From: Austwickia chelonae
Lineage (GTDB): Bacteria > Actinomycetota > Actinomycetes > Actinomycetales > Dermatophilaceae
Assembly: GCF_003391095.1 (NCBI RefSeq)
Contig: NZ_CP031447.1
Span: 3,286,001 to 3,350,000 of the forward strand
DNA length: 64,000 bases
Reading direction: 5' to 3'
Shown here: in pieces, positions 24,791-34,035 of the stretch
How positions within the stretch are numbered: the first letter of the stretch is position 1
How the letters are laid out: every line of letters starts with the position of its first letter
The notes under the pieces: model-generated
Told to the model about the DNA's origin: nothing
What the model saw: the letters and a program-made list of their open reading frames with translations, nothing else
Databases searched by the model: none
Position numbers and translations under genes: made by a program

Positions 24791-24823
24791 CCGGAGGAAG
24801 AAAAGGTTCGGTTTCTCCTCCCG
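24791..24823. terminator. Imperfect hairpin after the esterase gene
   Basis: CCGGAGGAAGAAA (24791-24803) can pair with TTTCTCCTCCCGG (24811-24823) with one shifted base around a seven-base loop. It lies 20 bp after the esterase stop and before the citrate synthase promoter region, so it probably insulates the two. Confidence 0.5.
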
Positions 24824-24982
24824 GGGTGGAAGCCTCTCCGTTCAGCGCATCTACCAAAAACGAACTCGCACGACCAGCTGTCTCCGTCGATGCGACCGTG
24901 ATCATCAAACGTAGACGGACTTATGGCCCTGGCTCATCGTTAAGCTGCACCCAGCGAGACACTGTCACGAAGGAGAGACGGC

Positions 24983-26293
24983 ATGAGCGAATCGGCGCGG
25001 ATCGAGCTGGACGGTAAGAGCTACGAGCTTCCCATCGTCGAAGGCAGTGAGCATGAGAAAGCCGTCGACATCAGCAAGCTCCGTAGCCAGACAGGCTATA
25101 TCACCCTCGATGACGGGTACGGAAATACCGGTTCGTGTCGCTCGGCGATCACCTACATCGACGGTGACCAAGGCATCCTTCGCTATCGAGGGATCCCCAT
25201 CGAAGATCTCGCCGGAAAGAGTTCCTTCGTCGAGATCGCTTGGCTGATCATCTTCGGCACACTGCCGACCATTGAGGACCGGGAGCGTTTCGCCGACCTG
25301 CTCACCGAGAACTCGATGCTCGACGAGAACATGAAGAAGCACTTCGACGGCTTCCCCACCTATGCGCCGCCGATGGCCATCCTCTCCGCCATGATCAACA
25401 CCCTCTCGGCGCACAACCAAGAGGTCTGGGAAGCCCACGACGACGCCTCCATCGAGCGCGCAGCTGCCGTGCTGATGAGCAAGGTCCGTACGATCGCCGC
25501 GGCCGCTTACAAGTCCAGCATCGGCGAGCCGATCGTCTATCCGCGTTACGACCTCAAATATGTCGAGAACTTCCTCCACATGATGTTCTCCGTGCCTTAT
25601 CGCAATTACGAACCCACTGACACCGTCACCAAGGCACTCAATCTTTTCCTGCTGTTGCACGCCGACCACGAGCAGAACTGCTCCACCTCCACGGTGCGCA
25701 TGGTGGCCTCCGCTCAGGCGAATATGTTCGCATCCTGTTCTGCCGGTGTCTGCGCGCTGTGGGGGCCATTGCACGGTGGCGCCAATGTCGCCGTCATCGA
25801 GATGCTCGAAGAGATCCGCGATTCCGGAATGGATGTCAAGAAATACGTGGAGAAGGTGAAGAACAAGGAGGACGGGGTGAAGCTCATGGGCTTCGGCCAC
25901 CGCGTCTACCGGAACTTCGATCCGCGTTCGAAACTTCTGCGCGAAGCGTCGGAGGAGTTGCTGCGCGAAATGAAGATCTCCGACCCGTTGCTCGATCTGG
26001 GGCAGGAGCTCGCGGATGCTGCATTGGCCGACGACTACTTCATCGAGCGCAAGCTCTACCCGAACGTCGACTTCTACTCGGGCATCATCCTGCGCTCCAT
26101 CGGCGTCCCGGTGAACATGTTCACCGTCATGTTCGCCATCGGCCGAATGCCTGGCTGGATCGCGAACTGGAAGGAGATCCACGACGACCCGAAGGGTCGG
26201 ATCTACCGTCCGCGTCAGGTCTACACTGGCCCGACCGATCAGGGCTGGATCCCGAGAGAGAACCGGGACTACCCCCACTTGCTGGCCGACTGA
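24983..26293 (+). CDS. gltA: Citrate synthase
   Basis: Condenses acetyl-CoA and oxaloacetate in the TCA cycle. The 436-residue type II (hexameric-type) sequence has the N-terminal beta domain and the catalytic set: His in LLLHADHEQN, His in GFGHRVYRNFDPR and Asp in YPNVDFYSG, plus GPLHGGANVAV. A canonical AAGGAG lies 8 bases before the start, and a candidate promoter in the 211-bp gap (24772-24982) would drive it. It stands alone; the next gene is convergent. Confidence 0.96.
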   Translation: MSESARIELDGKSYELPIVEGSEHEKAVDISKLRSQTGYITLDDGYGNTGSCRSAITYIDGDQGILRYRGIPIEDLAGKSSFVEIAWLIIFGTLPTIEDRERFADLLTENSMLDENMKKHFDGFPTYAPPMAILSAMINTLSAHNQEVWEAHDDASIERAAAVLMSKVRTIAAAAYKSSIGEPIVYPRYDLKYVENFLHMMFSVPYRNYEPTDTVTKALNLFLLLHADHEQNCSTSTVRMVASAQANMFASCSAGVCALWGPLHGGANVAVIEMLEEIRDSGMDVKKYVEKVKNKEDGVKLMGFGHRVYRNFDPRSKLLREASEELLREMKISDPLLDLGQELADAALADDYFIERKLYPNVDFYSGIILRSIGVPVNMFTVMFAIGRMPGWIANWKEIHDDPKGRIYRPRQVYTGPTDQGWIPRENRDYPHLLAD

Positions 26294-26312
26294 CCGATCT
26301 CACACTTCCGAC

Positions 26313-26393
26313 GGCGGCTGCCAGCAGTCCTCCTTGCCCGTCACTGCCGCACCTGCGAGAGGACGGCCAGAGGAAGACTGCTTGGCAGTCGCC
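26313..26393. terminator. Imperfect long hairpin between convergent genes
   Basis: GGCGGCTGCC-AGCAGTC-CTCC (26313-26332) can pair with GGAAGACTGCTTGGCAGTCGCC (26372-26393) with small mismatches. It fills the 108-bp gap between the citrate synthase stop and the stop of the arginine-deiminase-like gene and could end both transcripts. Confidence 0.5.
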
Positions 26394-26401
26394 GTGTTTC
26401 C

Positions 26402-28375
26402 TCAGCGAACCTCGGAAGTGGTCTCCCGCCAGGAATTCGTCCCCTGGTGGATACCGGTCTCGTCGAGATGCAGCGGGCGGCGATCGTCCAGGAAGATCAC
26501 TGAAGCCCCTGCCTTGGCATAGGCCTCCTTCACCGCTTCGGCGAAGACGTCCTTGCCCTGTGCGTCCTGGGGACCGTGCTGCTCGGGGACGACGACCTTA
26601 CCCCTGTGGAGTACGAGGCTGCTCACCGCGTTCGGCAACAACGAACTCACGTAACGGTTGTCGTTCGGGTCGTCGGCCCGTTCCCGGGATCGGTTCTCGT
26701 CGTCGTAGACCCGTTCGGCCAGTCGGTAGAGCACGGGGACACGGACGATGTCGTCGTCCTTGAGATCGAGGGCTTCCCGAAGACGGTCGACATTCTTCGC
26801 CATGATCTCAGCGGCATTGGCGTTGTGCCTTTTGGTCTCCGGGTTCCACACCTGTTCGAGGCTCTCCGGTTCGCCCTTCGCGTGAGGTTGTCCGCCACGA
26901 CCGTCCCGGATGAGATGTTCGACGAGGTCGCTACCTGCCTTCGGGTCGGCGATGGCGACCTTCCACCCGCGTGTGGTGTCGGCGGGAAGCACCTGCACGA
27001 TCTCGTCGACATGCCCGGTGCGGAGGAAACCGACGTCGAGCACCAAGGGTTCGGCATCGGACTGAGCCCGGAAGAATGTCGAGGTCGACTCCGAGGGGGT
27101 GCGAGGATCCTTGTCCTCGTACTTGCGTTCTTCGTTCTTCTTGTCTTCGTCGGCGGACTTCTGGTGCAGGGCCGGTGAGATCATCGGCTCCTCGATCACA
27201 TTTCCTCCCCCGCCTGCTCCGTTGTCCGCAGGCTTCTCCGGTTCCTTGGGCTTCTCGTGACCGCGGGGGTAGTCGGTCGGCTTGGTCAGTCGGTGTCCGA
27301 CCACAGCTCTGCCCAGGGAGAACTTGCGATCGCCCACGCTGTGCGGCGGAAGTGTCTCGTAGTTGCTCATCGAGTTCAGCGTTTCCTCGGAATCCGCATT
27401 CCCGGTGCGGATCACGCCTACGTCCTGGCCGCGCATGAGGTAGACGGCGGCGCTACCGTCCCGGGCCTGGTCGGACAAGGCCATCACCCGCATGGTGTGT
27501 GGTTCGCCGGATTCCGTCGGCAGTTGTTGGTACATCGGCTCGAAGAGGCCTCCGGTCCGCAGTTCGTCGCCGACCAGCTGACTCAGGGTGGCCCCTTCGG
27601 CTTCGACCGTTTTCTTCAAGGCGTCCTTGAATGCCGGGGCATCGCCGTGCCCGCTCTCGTCGGGGCCGATGAACACCGAGGAGGCTTTCTGAAGGTGGTG
27701 ATGGGCGATCAGCGGCGCTTGACGCAGTTTCACCGAGGAGTCGTTCTTCCTCCCGTCCGATGTCACGGAGATATGTATCTCAGCGACGCCGTCCCAGGCC
27801 TTGAGGTCTCGTAGGACGTCTCGACCTTCCAGCCCCATGGTCAAGCCTTTTTTCAGTTCTTCGGCGTTGATCTTGTCCTTGCGGGTGATCGGCGACCACT
27901 GGTCACCACGCTTCAAGAAAAGCCGGGTTCGTTCGGCTGCGGCTCCTTCGACCCAGATCTCTGCGGTGGTCCCTTCGGGAACATCCTTCGGGACGGTGCG
28001 TACTGGGGCGAGATCCTTCTCGTCCTCGGGGCCGTTGACGATCTCGTCGGCGCCGTCGTGGCAGGAGGCGAGGTCGCCGAGCGGGCGGATCCCCCCGTCC
28101 TGGTTCGTCTCACAGCGTGCCGAGTCGTCGTCGACATTCGCCAGGAAGACGGCTCCGCGGGTGACAGAGGCTTCTTTTCCGTCCTTGTCGCTGTCTCCGG
28201 CGAGGTCGACCTTGCCATCTCGGTTCGCATCGACACGCAGATCGATGGAGACGGAACCTTTCCCTCCTGGTAGCGATCCGGTGCAGGCGCTCAGGGAGAG
28301 CACGCTCAGCGAGCCTACGGACAGCGCTGCCAGCAGAGCCAGGCGAGACCGTCTCACCGGAACCGTCTCAGACAT
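26402..28375 (-). CDS. Protein-arginine deiminase-family lipoprotein, catalytic residues lost
   Basis: A 657-residue exported protein. A lipobox (LSAC, Cys31) follows a twin-Arg n-region, then a Ca-loop-like DANRDGKVD segment and the family LANVDDDSARC and CHDGADEIVNG blocks. The C-terminal half aligns with animal-type protein-arginine deiminases and keeps the GHVDE motif (His and Asp). However, the catalytic cysteine is replaced: IHQGTN (Gln644) where the paralogue has VHCGTN. The Asp of the WxxD region also reads Gly (LRTGGLFEPMY). It is probably a pseudoenzyme, for example a binding or regulatory partner of the active neighbour. AAGGAG precedes the start. GC-rich and Lys/Asp/Glu-rich. Confidence 0.8.
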   Translation of the reverse strand: MSETVPVRRSRLALLAALSVGSLSVLSLSACTGSLPGGKGSVSIDLRVDANRDGKVDLAGDSDKDGKEASVTRGAVFLANVDDDSARCETNQDGGIRPLGDLASCHDGADEIVNGPEDEKDLAPVRTVPKDVPEGTTAEIWVEGAAAERTRLFLKRGDQWSPITRKDKINAEELKKGLTMGLEGRDVLRDLKAWDGVAEIHISVTSDGRKNDSSVKLRQAPLIAHHHLQKASSVFIGPDESGHGDAPAFKDALKKTVEAEGATLSQLVGDELRTGGLFEPMYQQLPTESGEPHTMRVMALSDQARDGSAAVYLMRGQDVGVIRTGNADSEETLNSMSNYETLPPHSVGDRKFSLGRAVVGHRLTKPTDYPRGHEKPKEPEKPADNGAGGGGNVIEEPMISPALHQKSADEDKKNEERKYEDKDPRTPSESTSTFFRAQSDAEPLVLDVGFLRTGHVDEIVQVLPADTTRGWKVAIADPKAGSDLVEHLIRDGRGGQPHAKGEPESLEQVWNPETKRHNANAAEIMAKNVDRLREALDLKDDDIVRVPVLYRLAERVYDDENRSRERADDPNDNRYVSSLLPNAVSSLVLHRGKVVVPEQHGPQDAQGKDVFAEAVKEAYAKAGASVIFLDDRRPLHLDETGIHQGTNSWRETTSEVR

Positions 28376-28567
28376 GAATCATCTCCTTGCCGAAGGAAGA
28401 AAAACCAGAAGGAATCTCTGAGGCATTCTAAAAATGCCGACGAGGAGAATTGATAGATATGACTGAAATGCCCATTAATAATTTTAGATTATTTCTGGAA
28501 TTATTTATTCCTACAAAATAGATGATCTGTTCAGCTGTTTTCTGATCGCTTCCACAGTGAGAGAGCA

Positions 28568-28600
28568 TGCTGCCCCGGCGTCGAAGACGCCGGGGCAGCA
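28568..28600. terminator. Terminator hairpin after the active deiminase gene
   Basis: A perfect 15-bp stem (arm TGCTGCCCCGGCGTC) with loop GAA. It lies 23 bp beyond the stop at 28624, on the minus strand. The rest of the 248-bp gap to the next start is AT-rich (about 28430-28530) and probably holds the promoter of the lipoprotein gene. Confidence 0.85.
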
Positions 28601-28623
28601 GACAGCACCATCGAGCGGGAGGC

Positions 28624-30633
28624 CTACTTCTTCTGTGCCGGAGGCAGCGACGGGAACTGACGGAAGACGTTCGTTCCGCAGTGCACCTCGCCACCTGACA
28701 TGTGGTAGGTGAAGTAGGTGTTCACATAGGTCGCCTTGGCTCCACGCTTGCTGTGGGCCGCATTGATCGCCTCGACGAAGACGTCCTTGCCGTCCAGCTT
28801 CGGGCCGTACGGGTCTGGAACCAGAATCCGCTCAGCATCCAAGGACACAGCGTTCACACCGTCCGGAATGGCGAAATCGAGGTTCCGCACCCCCAGAGTG
28901 GCCTTACCACCGGTCTTGTCCTTGTCATCGCCGTTCTTGTTCTTGTCGCCAGCCTTCCCTTTGCCCTTACCCGCATCCGAGCCGTCGGTGTGCTCGTCAA
29001 GGTAATGGTCACCGCCACCTGGGAGCACGGCATCGCTCTTGCTCCCCTCGACCAGGCCGCCGTCCTCAGCAGGCTTCGGTTCGCCATCGGCTTCGGCCCG
29101 CTTCATCAGGATCGGCACCTTCAAGAAGTCGCTGTCGTTGAAGCCCAGCTCCTTCTTCAAGATCTCCACATTGGCATCGATCCGCTGCTGACCGATCTCA
29201 TTGGCCTTGATGAAGTCAGCATTCTTCAACGCGTCCTTCACCTTGGGAGTATCGGCATCGAAGAGCCTGTGCTTCGGCGGGCTGGACAGGTGCTGGTCGC
29301 CCTTGCCGGCACCGTCGACCTTCTTCAACAGCTCCACGCCATCCTTGGGGCTGGCCACCGCGAACATCCAGCCACGCTCGTTCTTCGCAGGAACGACATG
29401 AATGAACTCGTCCACGTGACCGACCGACAAAAACGACGTGTCCAGATAGATCGGCTTCTGATCCGCATTCGACTCGAAGAAGGACCGCTGGACCTGGGAC
29501 ATCTTCCCGTGCTTGTACTTCTCCGTGTGGCCCATGATCAGCCGACCGGCCGCGAACTTCTTGCCGTCCTTGGTGTACGCGCCAATACCCTCGACGTTTC
29601 CAGTCGACTCCAGCGACGTATTGCCGTTGGGGCCGGTCAGCGCGATCACGCCGGTGTCCTTACCCCGGAAGGCGTACCACTCGTTCTTGGATTCCACATT
29701 CGTGTGGGCCAGCGCCAGCACGCGGATGTTCTGCTGCTTACCGCCCTGCGTCATCGACGCGTACATCGCCTCGAAGTGGTCCTGGCTCCACTGATGAGAG
29801 GAAGCATCGACGACACGAACTTGAAGCTGGGCCTTTGTGCCCGACTTCTTCATCTCCTGACCAGGCCACTGGTGCCGTTCCTTACCGCTGTCCTCGCCAT
29901 CGGTCCGGACCACCTTCTCCACATCCTGCGTGGAGAACGGGGTCAGCTTCGCGACCTGCAACTCCAGGGAAGCCTTCGAAGCCTTGTCACCCTCCTTGAC
30001 CTCGAGATCAAGGCTGAACTTCCCATCGAAAGCTTTGGCGTCCCGGATCACGTCCGTGGCCTCGACCCCGAAGGTCATCCCGGCCTTCAACTGCGCCGCA
30101 GTCAACTTCGCCGGCAAAGTCAGACCCGCCGACCACTTGTCGCCTTCCTTCACGAAGACGCGAACCTTGCCCTTGGCCTTGTCCGGCACCGACAGGGTCG
30201 CCGCGGCCTTCTCGTTGATGTCCTTGATCGCAGGCAGGGTCACCAGAGTCAGATCCTTGGCATCTTCAGCACCGTTGACCACGTTGTCCGCACCGTCATG
30301 ACAGACACTTGCTGTCTTGAACTTCACCGGCTGCTTGGCCGGGACGGCACAACGACCCGAGTCGTCATCGACATTCGGCAGAACGGTCTTCGTCTCCGAG
30401 GTCAGACGGACCCGACGATCCTTGTCATCGCCCTTCTTGTCATCGCCCTTCTTGTCGCTGCCCTTCTTCTCGTCGCCCTCAGCCGCACGGCTGTTATCGG
30501 CAGCGAAAGACGACGGCGCAGTACCCTGCACCATCGCAGCAGACGCCCCCAAGGGGAAAGCGCACAGGGACCCGGCGGCCAGCGCGGCAGCCAACGCAAG
30601 GCGTGGGCGTCGTGGCAAGACCGTCAAAGACAT
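28624..30633 (-). CDS. Secreted protein-arginine deiminase of the animal PAD type
   Basis: A 669-residue exported enzyme expected to convert protein arginine to citrulline. An Arg-rich signal peptide ends near GASAA; a charged low-complexity tract (repeated KKGDD) follows. The PAD-like blocks are NVDDDSGRC, CHDGADNVVNGAEDAKD, QWSQDHFEAMY (the Asp equivalent of PAD4 D350), SVGHVDEFIHV (H471/D473) and VHCGTN with nucleophile Cys652 (C645). All four catalytic residues are present. It differs from the agmatine-deiminase-like Porphyromonas enzyme. AAGGAG precedes the start, and its leader resembles that of the lipoprotein paralogue. Ca dependence, known for animal PADs, is not shown here. Confidence 0.87.
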   Translation of the reverse strand: MSLTVLPRRPRLALAAALAAGSLCAFPLGASAAMVQGTAPSSFAADNSRAAEGDEKKGSDKKGDDKKGDDKDRRVRLTSETKTVLPNVDDDSGRCAVPAKQPVKFKTASVCHDGADNVVNGAEDAKDLTLVTLPAIKDINEKAAATLSVPDKAKGKVRVFVKEGDKWSAGLTLPAKLTAAQLKAGMTFGVEATDVIRDAKAFDGKFSLDLEVKEGDKASKASLELQVAKLTPFSTQDVEKVVRTDGEDSGKERHQWPGQEMKKSGTKAQLQVRVVDASSHQWSQDHFEAMYASMTQGGKQQNIRVLALAHTNVESKNEWYAFRGKDTGVIALTGPNGNTSLESTGNVEGIGAYTKDGKKFAAGRLIMGHTEKYKHGKMSQVQRSFFESNADQKPIYLDTSFLSVGHVDEFIHVVPAKNERGWMFAVASPKDGVELLKKVDGAGKGDQHLSSPPKHRLFDADTPKVKDALKNADFIKANEIGQQRIDANVEILKKELGFNDSDFLKVPILMKRAEADGEPKPAEDGGLVEGSKSDAVLPGGGDHYLDEHTDGSDAGKGKGKAGDKNKNGDDKDKTGGKATLGVRNLDFAIPDGVNAVSLDAERILVPDPYGPKLDGKDVFVEAINAAHSKRGAKATYVNTYFTYHMSGGEVHCGTNVFRQFPSLPPAQKK

Positions 30634-30900
30634 AAATTATCTCCTTGCTGAGGGGGGATTGATATCAGCGTACGGGCCATTCCGAGTTGAATAAACATCC
30701 CGAGTTACTTTCAGGACAAATGACGACGAAATGTTATTGTCAGGCTTTCTTCAGGCTTCTCTACTTTTCCACTCAGTTTCATATATTCATTCGATACAAA
30801 ACGGATTAAATTTCCATCAAAGATCATCTTTCATACTTGACTTGCCTCGAAACGCGGGCGGATACGCACATCACTCCACCCGCCTGAGAGGGTTGACCCC

Positions 30901-31887
30901 ATGAAGTACGTCGACAACAAGGTCGTCCTCATCGGAACCGGCGCAGTAGGCATGGCCTACGCCTTCGCCGTCGTCAACCAAGGGCTCGCCGACGAGCTCG
31001 TCCTCATCGACCTCAACGAACGCAAATCACGCGCAGATGTGCTCGACCTCAACCACGGAGAAGCCTGGGCACCCCACCCGGTCAGCGTCTCCTTCGGTGA
31101 CTACAGCGACTGCCGCGATGCCGCCATGGTCGTCATCTGCGCAGGGGTGGCCCAGAAACCGGGACAGACCCGCCTCGAACTCCTCGAAACCAACCTGGGC
31201 ATCTTCAAAGACATCGTCGGCCGCGTCATGGACACCGGCTTCGACGGGATCTTCCTGGTCGCCACCAACCCGGTCGACATCCTCACCTACGCGACCTGGC
31301 AATTCTCCGGTCTGCCCTCCGCACAGGTCATCGGGTCGGGAACCACTCTCGACACCGCACGGCTGCGTTTCAACCTGGCCCAACACTTCGAGGTCGCCAC
31401 GACCAACGTCCACGCCACCATCATCGGCGAACACGGCGACTCCGAACTACCCGCGTGGAGCGCCGCCTCCATCGCAGGGCGTTCGATCACCCGCCGTCTT
31501 GCCCAACACCCCGAGCTGCACGACGATCTGGAACGCATCTTCGCGATGACCCGCGATGCCGCCTACGACATCATCGACGCCAAAGGCTCCACCAGCTACG
31601 GCGTCGGCATGGCGCTGGCGCGCATCACCCGGGCCATCATGCGCAACGAGAAGGTCACCCTCCCGGTGTCCGCCCTGCTCCAGGGCGAGTACGGACACGA
31701 GGACCTCTATATCGGTGTGCCCACCAGCGTCGGTCGGCGCGGCATCCGCCAGATCATCGAACTCGATCTGGACGAATCCGAGCAGACCGCCTTCGACGCC
31801 AGCGTCGCCAGCCTCCACGCCGCCATGGCACCGGCCCGTGCCGCCGGGGTCCTCCCTTCCCGCACGGACGCGAACGACAACGCCTGA
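30901..31887 (+). CDS. ldh: L-lactate dehydrogenase
   Basis: Reduces pyruvate to L-lactate with NADH. The 328-residue protein has the NAD fold [10 protein letters not shown], the mobile-loop region [11 protein letters not shown] with the substrate Arg, the LDTARLR motif (Asp151) and catalytic His178 in GEHGDSE. GAGAGGG precedes the ATG. The 267-bp gap upstream (30634-30900) is AT-rich, and a TTGACT at about 30837 could be a -35 element. A 20-bp terminator stem begins two bases after the stop. This points to a fermentative branch in a facultative metabolism. Confidence 0.96.
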   Translation: MKYVDNKVVLIGTGAVGMAYAFAVVNQGLADELVLIDLNERKSRADVLDLNHGEAWAPHPVSVSFGDYSDCRDAAMVVICAGVAQKPGQTRLELLETNLGIFKDIVGRVMDTGFDGIFLVATNPVDILTYATWQFSGLPSAQVIGSGTTLDTARLRFNLAQHFEVATTNVHATIIGEHGDSELPAWSAASIAGRSITRRLAQHPELHDDLERIFAMTRDAAYDIIDAKGSTSYGVGMALARITRAIMRNEKVTLPVSALLQGEYGHEDLYIGVPTSVGRRGIRQIIELDLDESEQTAFDASVASLHAAMAPARAAGVLPSRTDANDNA

Positions 31888-31888
31888 A

Positions 31889-31932
31889 CAACCCGAACCT
31901 GAGCACCGAGTACGGTGCTCAGGTTCGGGTTG
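31889..31932. terminator. Perfect 20-bp terminator hairpin (repeat copy 1)
   Basis: Arms of 20 bases (CAACCCGAACCTGAGCACCG) pair perfectly around AGTA, between the convergent ldh and binding-protein genes, so it is probably bidirectional. Almost the same stem recurs at 46437-46470. Confidence 0.9.
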
Positions 31933-31947
31933 TAGGAGACAGGCAGG

Positions 31948-32961
31948 TCAGGGCACTAACGGATCTGGCCCCGGAACCTCGTAGGTCTTCGCGATGTCCT
32001 CCAGGATCTTGTACGCACCCTGGACACTCACCGCAGACATCCAGGACAGGTCATCGACCGGAGCCGTCTTCGGAGCCAGGTTCGCCCACAACGGATTCGC
32101 CTCGAAGGTCGACTTCAGCTCGGTGCTCTTCCCCTTCTCCGGGTCGGCCACCGTGACGAAGATCTTGTCCGCATCGGCCATCGGGATCTTCTCCTCGCTG
32201 ATCTCCGTGGCGAAGTCCTCCACCGCCTGGGACTCGGGGCGATCCAGCCCGGCATCCTTCAGGACGATGCCGGAGAAGGACTTCGCCTGATAGAGACGTG
32301 TCTTCCCCTCCATGAAGCGCACCACCGAGATCTTCGGGTTACGCCCGACCTTCTCCTTGACCGCGTCGCCGACCTTCTTCGCCTGCTTCTCGTACTCGGC
32401 GATCCGCTCCTTGGCCAGATCTTCCTTCCCCAGGGCCTTCCCGGCCAGCAGGACGTTCTCCTTCCAGGTCGGCCCGGTGGATTGGCTCATCACCGTGGGG
32501 GCGATCGCCGAGAGCTGGTCGTACAACTTCTCGTGACGCACCTTCGCCGACAGGATCAGGTCGGGTTTGGCCGTGGTCAACTTCTCCAGGCTGGGCTCCT
32601 GCAGAGTGCCCAACACCGTGGCCTCCCCAACGTACTGGCGTCCGCCCTCCCCCATGTGCGGCAAGGCCCCGCCGACCACCGAGTGGTACGTGGTGATGGC
32701 GACCACCGGGGTACGCAGCAGAGCAGCCGCTTCGACATAACTCTGGTCCAGGGCTGCGACCCGCTTCGGTTGGCCGGTGACCGTGGTCTCTCCCATGGCG
32801 TGGGTGATCTTCCGCTGCTCGCCCCCGGAACCTGACGAACCTTGATTCGCTTGCACCGCTCCGCAACCGGTCAACAGGGCTGCTGCAGTCAGTGCGGAAA
32901 GCACGGCAAGAGGGCGGCGAGATCGGGGGTGACCTCCGGAGACAGCGGATGAGGGGCGCAC
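31948..32961 (-). CDS. Iron-siderophore ABC transporter substrate-binding lipoprotein
   Basis: A 337-residue FecB/FepB-type binding protein anchored outside the membrane. A lipobox LTGC follows the signal peptide; the mature part has RVAALDQSYVEAAALL, KPDLILSAKVRHEKLYDQL and a second lobe with KIFVTVADP, the usual bilobal pattern. It starts with GTG at 32961 with AAGGAG six bases before. It is divergent from two FecCD permeases and an ATPase, and a DtxR/IdeR-type box lies in the 39-bp gap, so iron repression is likely. Its ligand (which siderophore) is unknown. Confidence 0.9.
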   Translation of the reverse strand: MRPSSAVSGGHPRSRRPLAVLSALTAAALLTGCGAVQANQGSSGSGGEQRKITHAMGETTVTGQPKRVAALDQSYVEAAALLRTPVVAITTYHSVVGGALPHMGEGGRQYVGEATVLGTLQEPSLEKLTTAKPDLILSAKVRHEKLYDQLSAIAPTVMSQSTGPTWKENVLLAGKALGKEDLAKERIAEYEKQAKKVGDAVKEKVGRNPKISVVRFMEGKTRLYQAKSFSGIVLKDAGLDRPESQAVEDFATEISEEKIPMADADKIFVTVADPEKGKSTELKSTFEANPLWANLAPKTAPVDDLSWMSAVSVQGAYKILEDIAKTYEVPGPDPLVP

Positions 32962-32978
32962 AGGGACTCCTTCATAAA

Positions 32979-32997
32979 TCAGGTTAGGCTGACCTTA
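32979..32997. promoter_or_regulatory. DtxR/IdeR-type iron box
   Basis: TCAGGTTAGGCTGACCTTA matches the 19-base consensus TTAGGTTAGSCTAACCTAA at 16 positions. It lies in the shared promoter of the binding-protein gene (minus) and the permease operon (plus), so one iron-loaded repressor could control both. It ends three bases before the permease start codon. Confidence 0.85.
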
Positions 32998-33000
32998 TCT

Positions 33001-34035
33001 ATGAATGTCACGGAGTCCACAAAGCACCCACAGGCTGCCCGTCGCACAGCCACCGCCGTCGCTGTCGTCACCGCGCTGATCGCCGCTGCCATCGCCAGCA
33101 TCGCCCTGGGCAATCACACCCTCGCCCCCGGTGAACTCTGGCAAGCGGTCACCACCCACGACGGCTCCCAGGCCGCCGTCATCGTCCACGACCTACGCCT
33201 CCCGCGTACCCTCCTCGGGCTCACCGTCGGCGCAGCCCTCGGCGTCGCCGGCGTCCTCGCCCAATCGCTCACCCGCAACAGCCTCGCCGACCCCGGACTC
33301 CTCGGCGTCAGCGCAGGATCAGCCCTCGCCGTCGTCCTGGCCACCGCCACCGGCCTCCTCACCGGCGGTTTCCACGGCACCGCGGTCTGGGCCTTCGCCG
33401 GCGCACTCGGCGCCACCACGCTCGTCTTCGGAGCCACCACCGTCGCCGACCGACGACGCAGCGCCGGCGCCTCCGACGCCACCCTGCCCGTCATCGGCAT
33501 CGCCACCTCCGCCGCCCTCAGCGCAGTCACCTCCGCCATCGTCCTGCTCGACGCCAGATCGCTCGACGCCTACCGTTTCTGGGCCATCGGTGCCCTCGCC
33601 GGACGCACCCCCGACACCTGGCTGACGGCGGCACCCCTCATCGCGGTAGGCCTTCTCCTCGCGGTTCTCGCCGGGCGCGGACTCGACGCCATCGCCCTCG
33701 GCGACGACCTCGCCAGCGGACTCGGCGTCGACCTACGCCGTCTCCGGTTGCTCACCGTCACCGCCATCGCCCTGCTCACCGGAACCGCCGTCGCCGCCTG
33801 CGGCCCCCTCGCCTTCGTCGGCCTGCTCGTCGCACACACCGGCCGTGCCCTCGTCGGCCCCCGACACAGCCTGCTCCTCCCGTTGTCCGCGCCGCTGGGA
33901 GCCTGCGCCGTCCTCACCGCCGACGTCCTGGGACGGCTCATCGCCGGACACCACGAACTCGCCACCGGCGTCGTCCTCGGCCTCGTCGGCGGCCCCCTGT
34001 TCGCCCTCCTCGTCGCCCGGAAGGTCCACCGATGA
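33001..34035 (+). CDS. FecCD-type iron-siderophore permease, first subunit
   Basis: A 344-residue BtuC-family membrane subunit with about nine to ten helices and the family motifs LRLPRTLLGLTVGAALGVAG and LADPGLLGVSAGSALAV. GLLVAHTGRALVGPRH is the region that contacts the ATPase. The ATG at 33001 has no SD sequence and lies only 3 bp from the iron box, so it may be translated from a leaderless transcript, or the true start is a little downstream. The ATGA overlap joins it to the next permease gene. Confidence 0.9.
   Translation: MNVTESTKHPQAARRTATAVAVVTALIAAAIASIALGNHTLAPGELWQAVTTHDGSQAAVIVHDLRLPRTLLGLTVGAALGVAGVLAQSLTRNSLADPGLLGVSAGSALAVVLATATGLLTGGFHGTAVWAFAGALGATTLVFGATTVADRRRSAGASDATLPVIGIATSAALSAVTSAIVLLDARSLDAYRFWAIGALAGRTPDTWLTAAPLIAVGLLLAVLAGRGLDAIALGDDLASGLGVDLRRLRLLTVTAIALLTGTAVAACGPLAFVGLLVAHTGRALVGPRHSLLLPLSAPLGACAVLTADVLGRLIAGHHELATGVVLGLVGGPLFALLVARKVHR

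Noticed and set aside
28702-30651. 649-codon plus-strand frame opposite the arginine deiminase
   Set aside because: Antisense to a gene with signal peptide and catalytic motifs; no motifs of its own.
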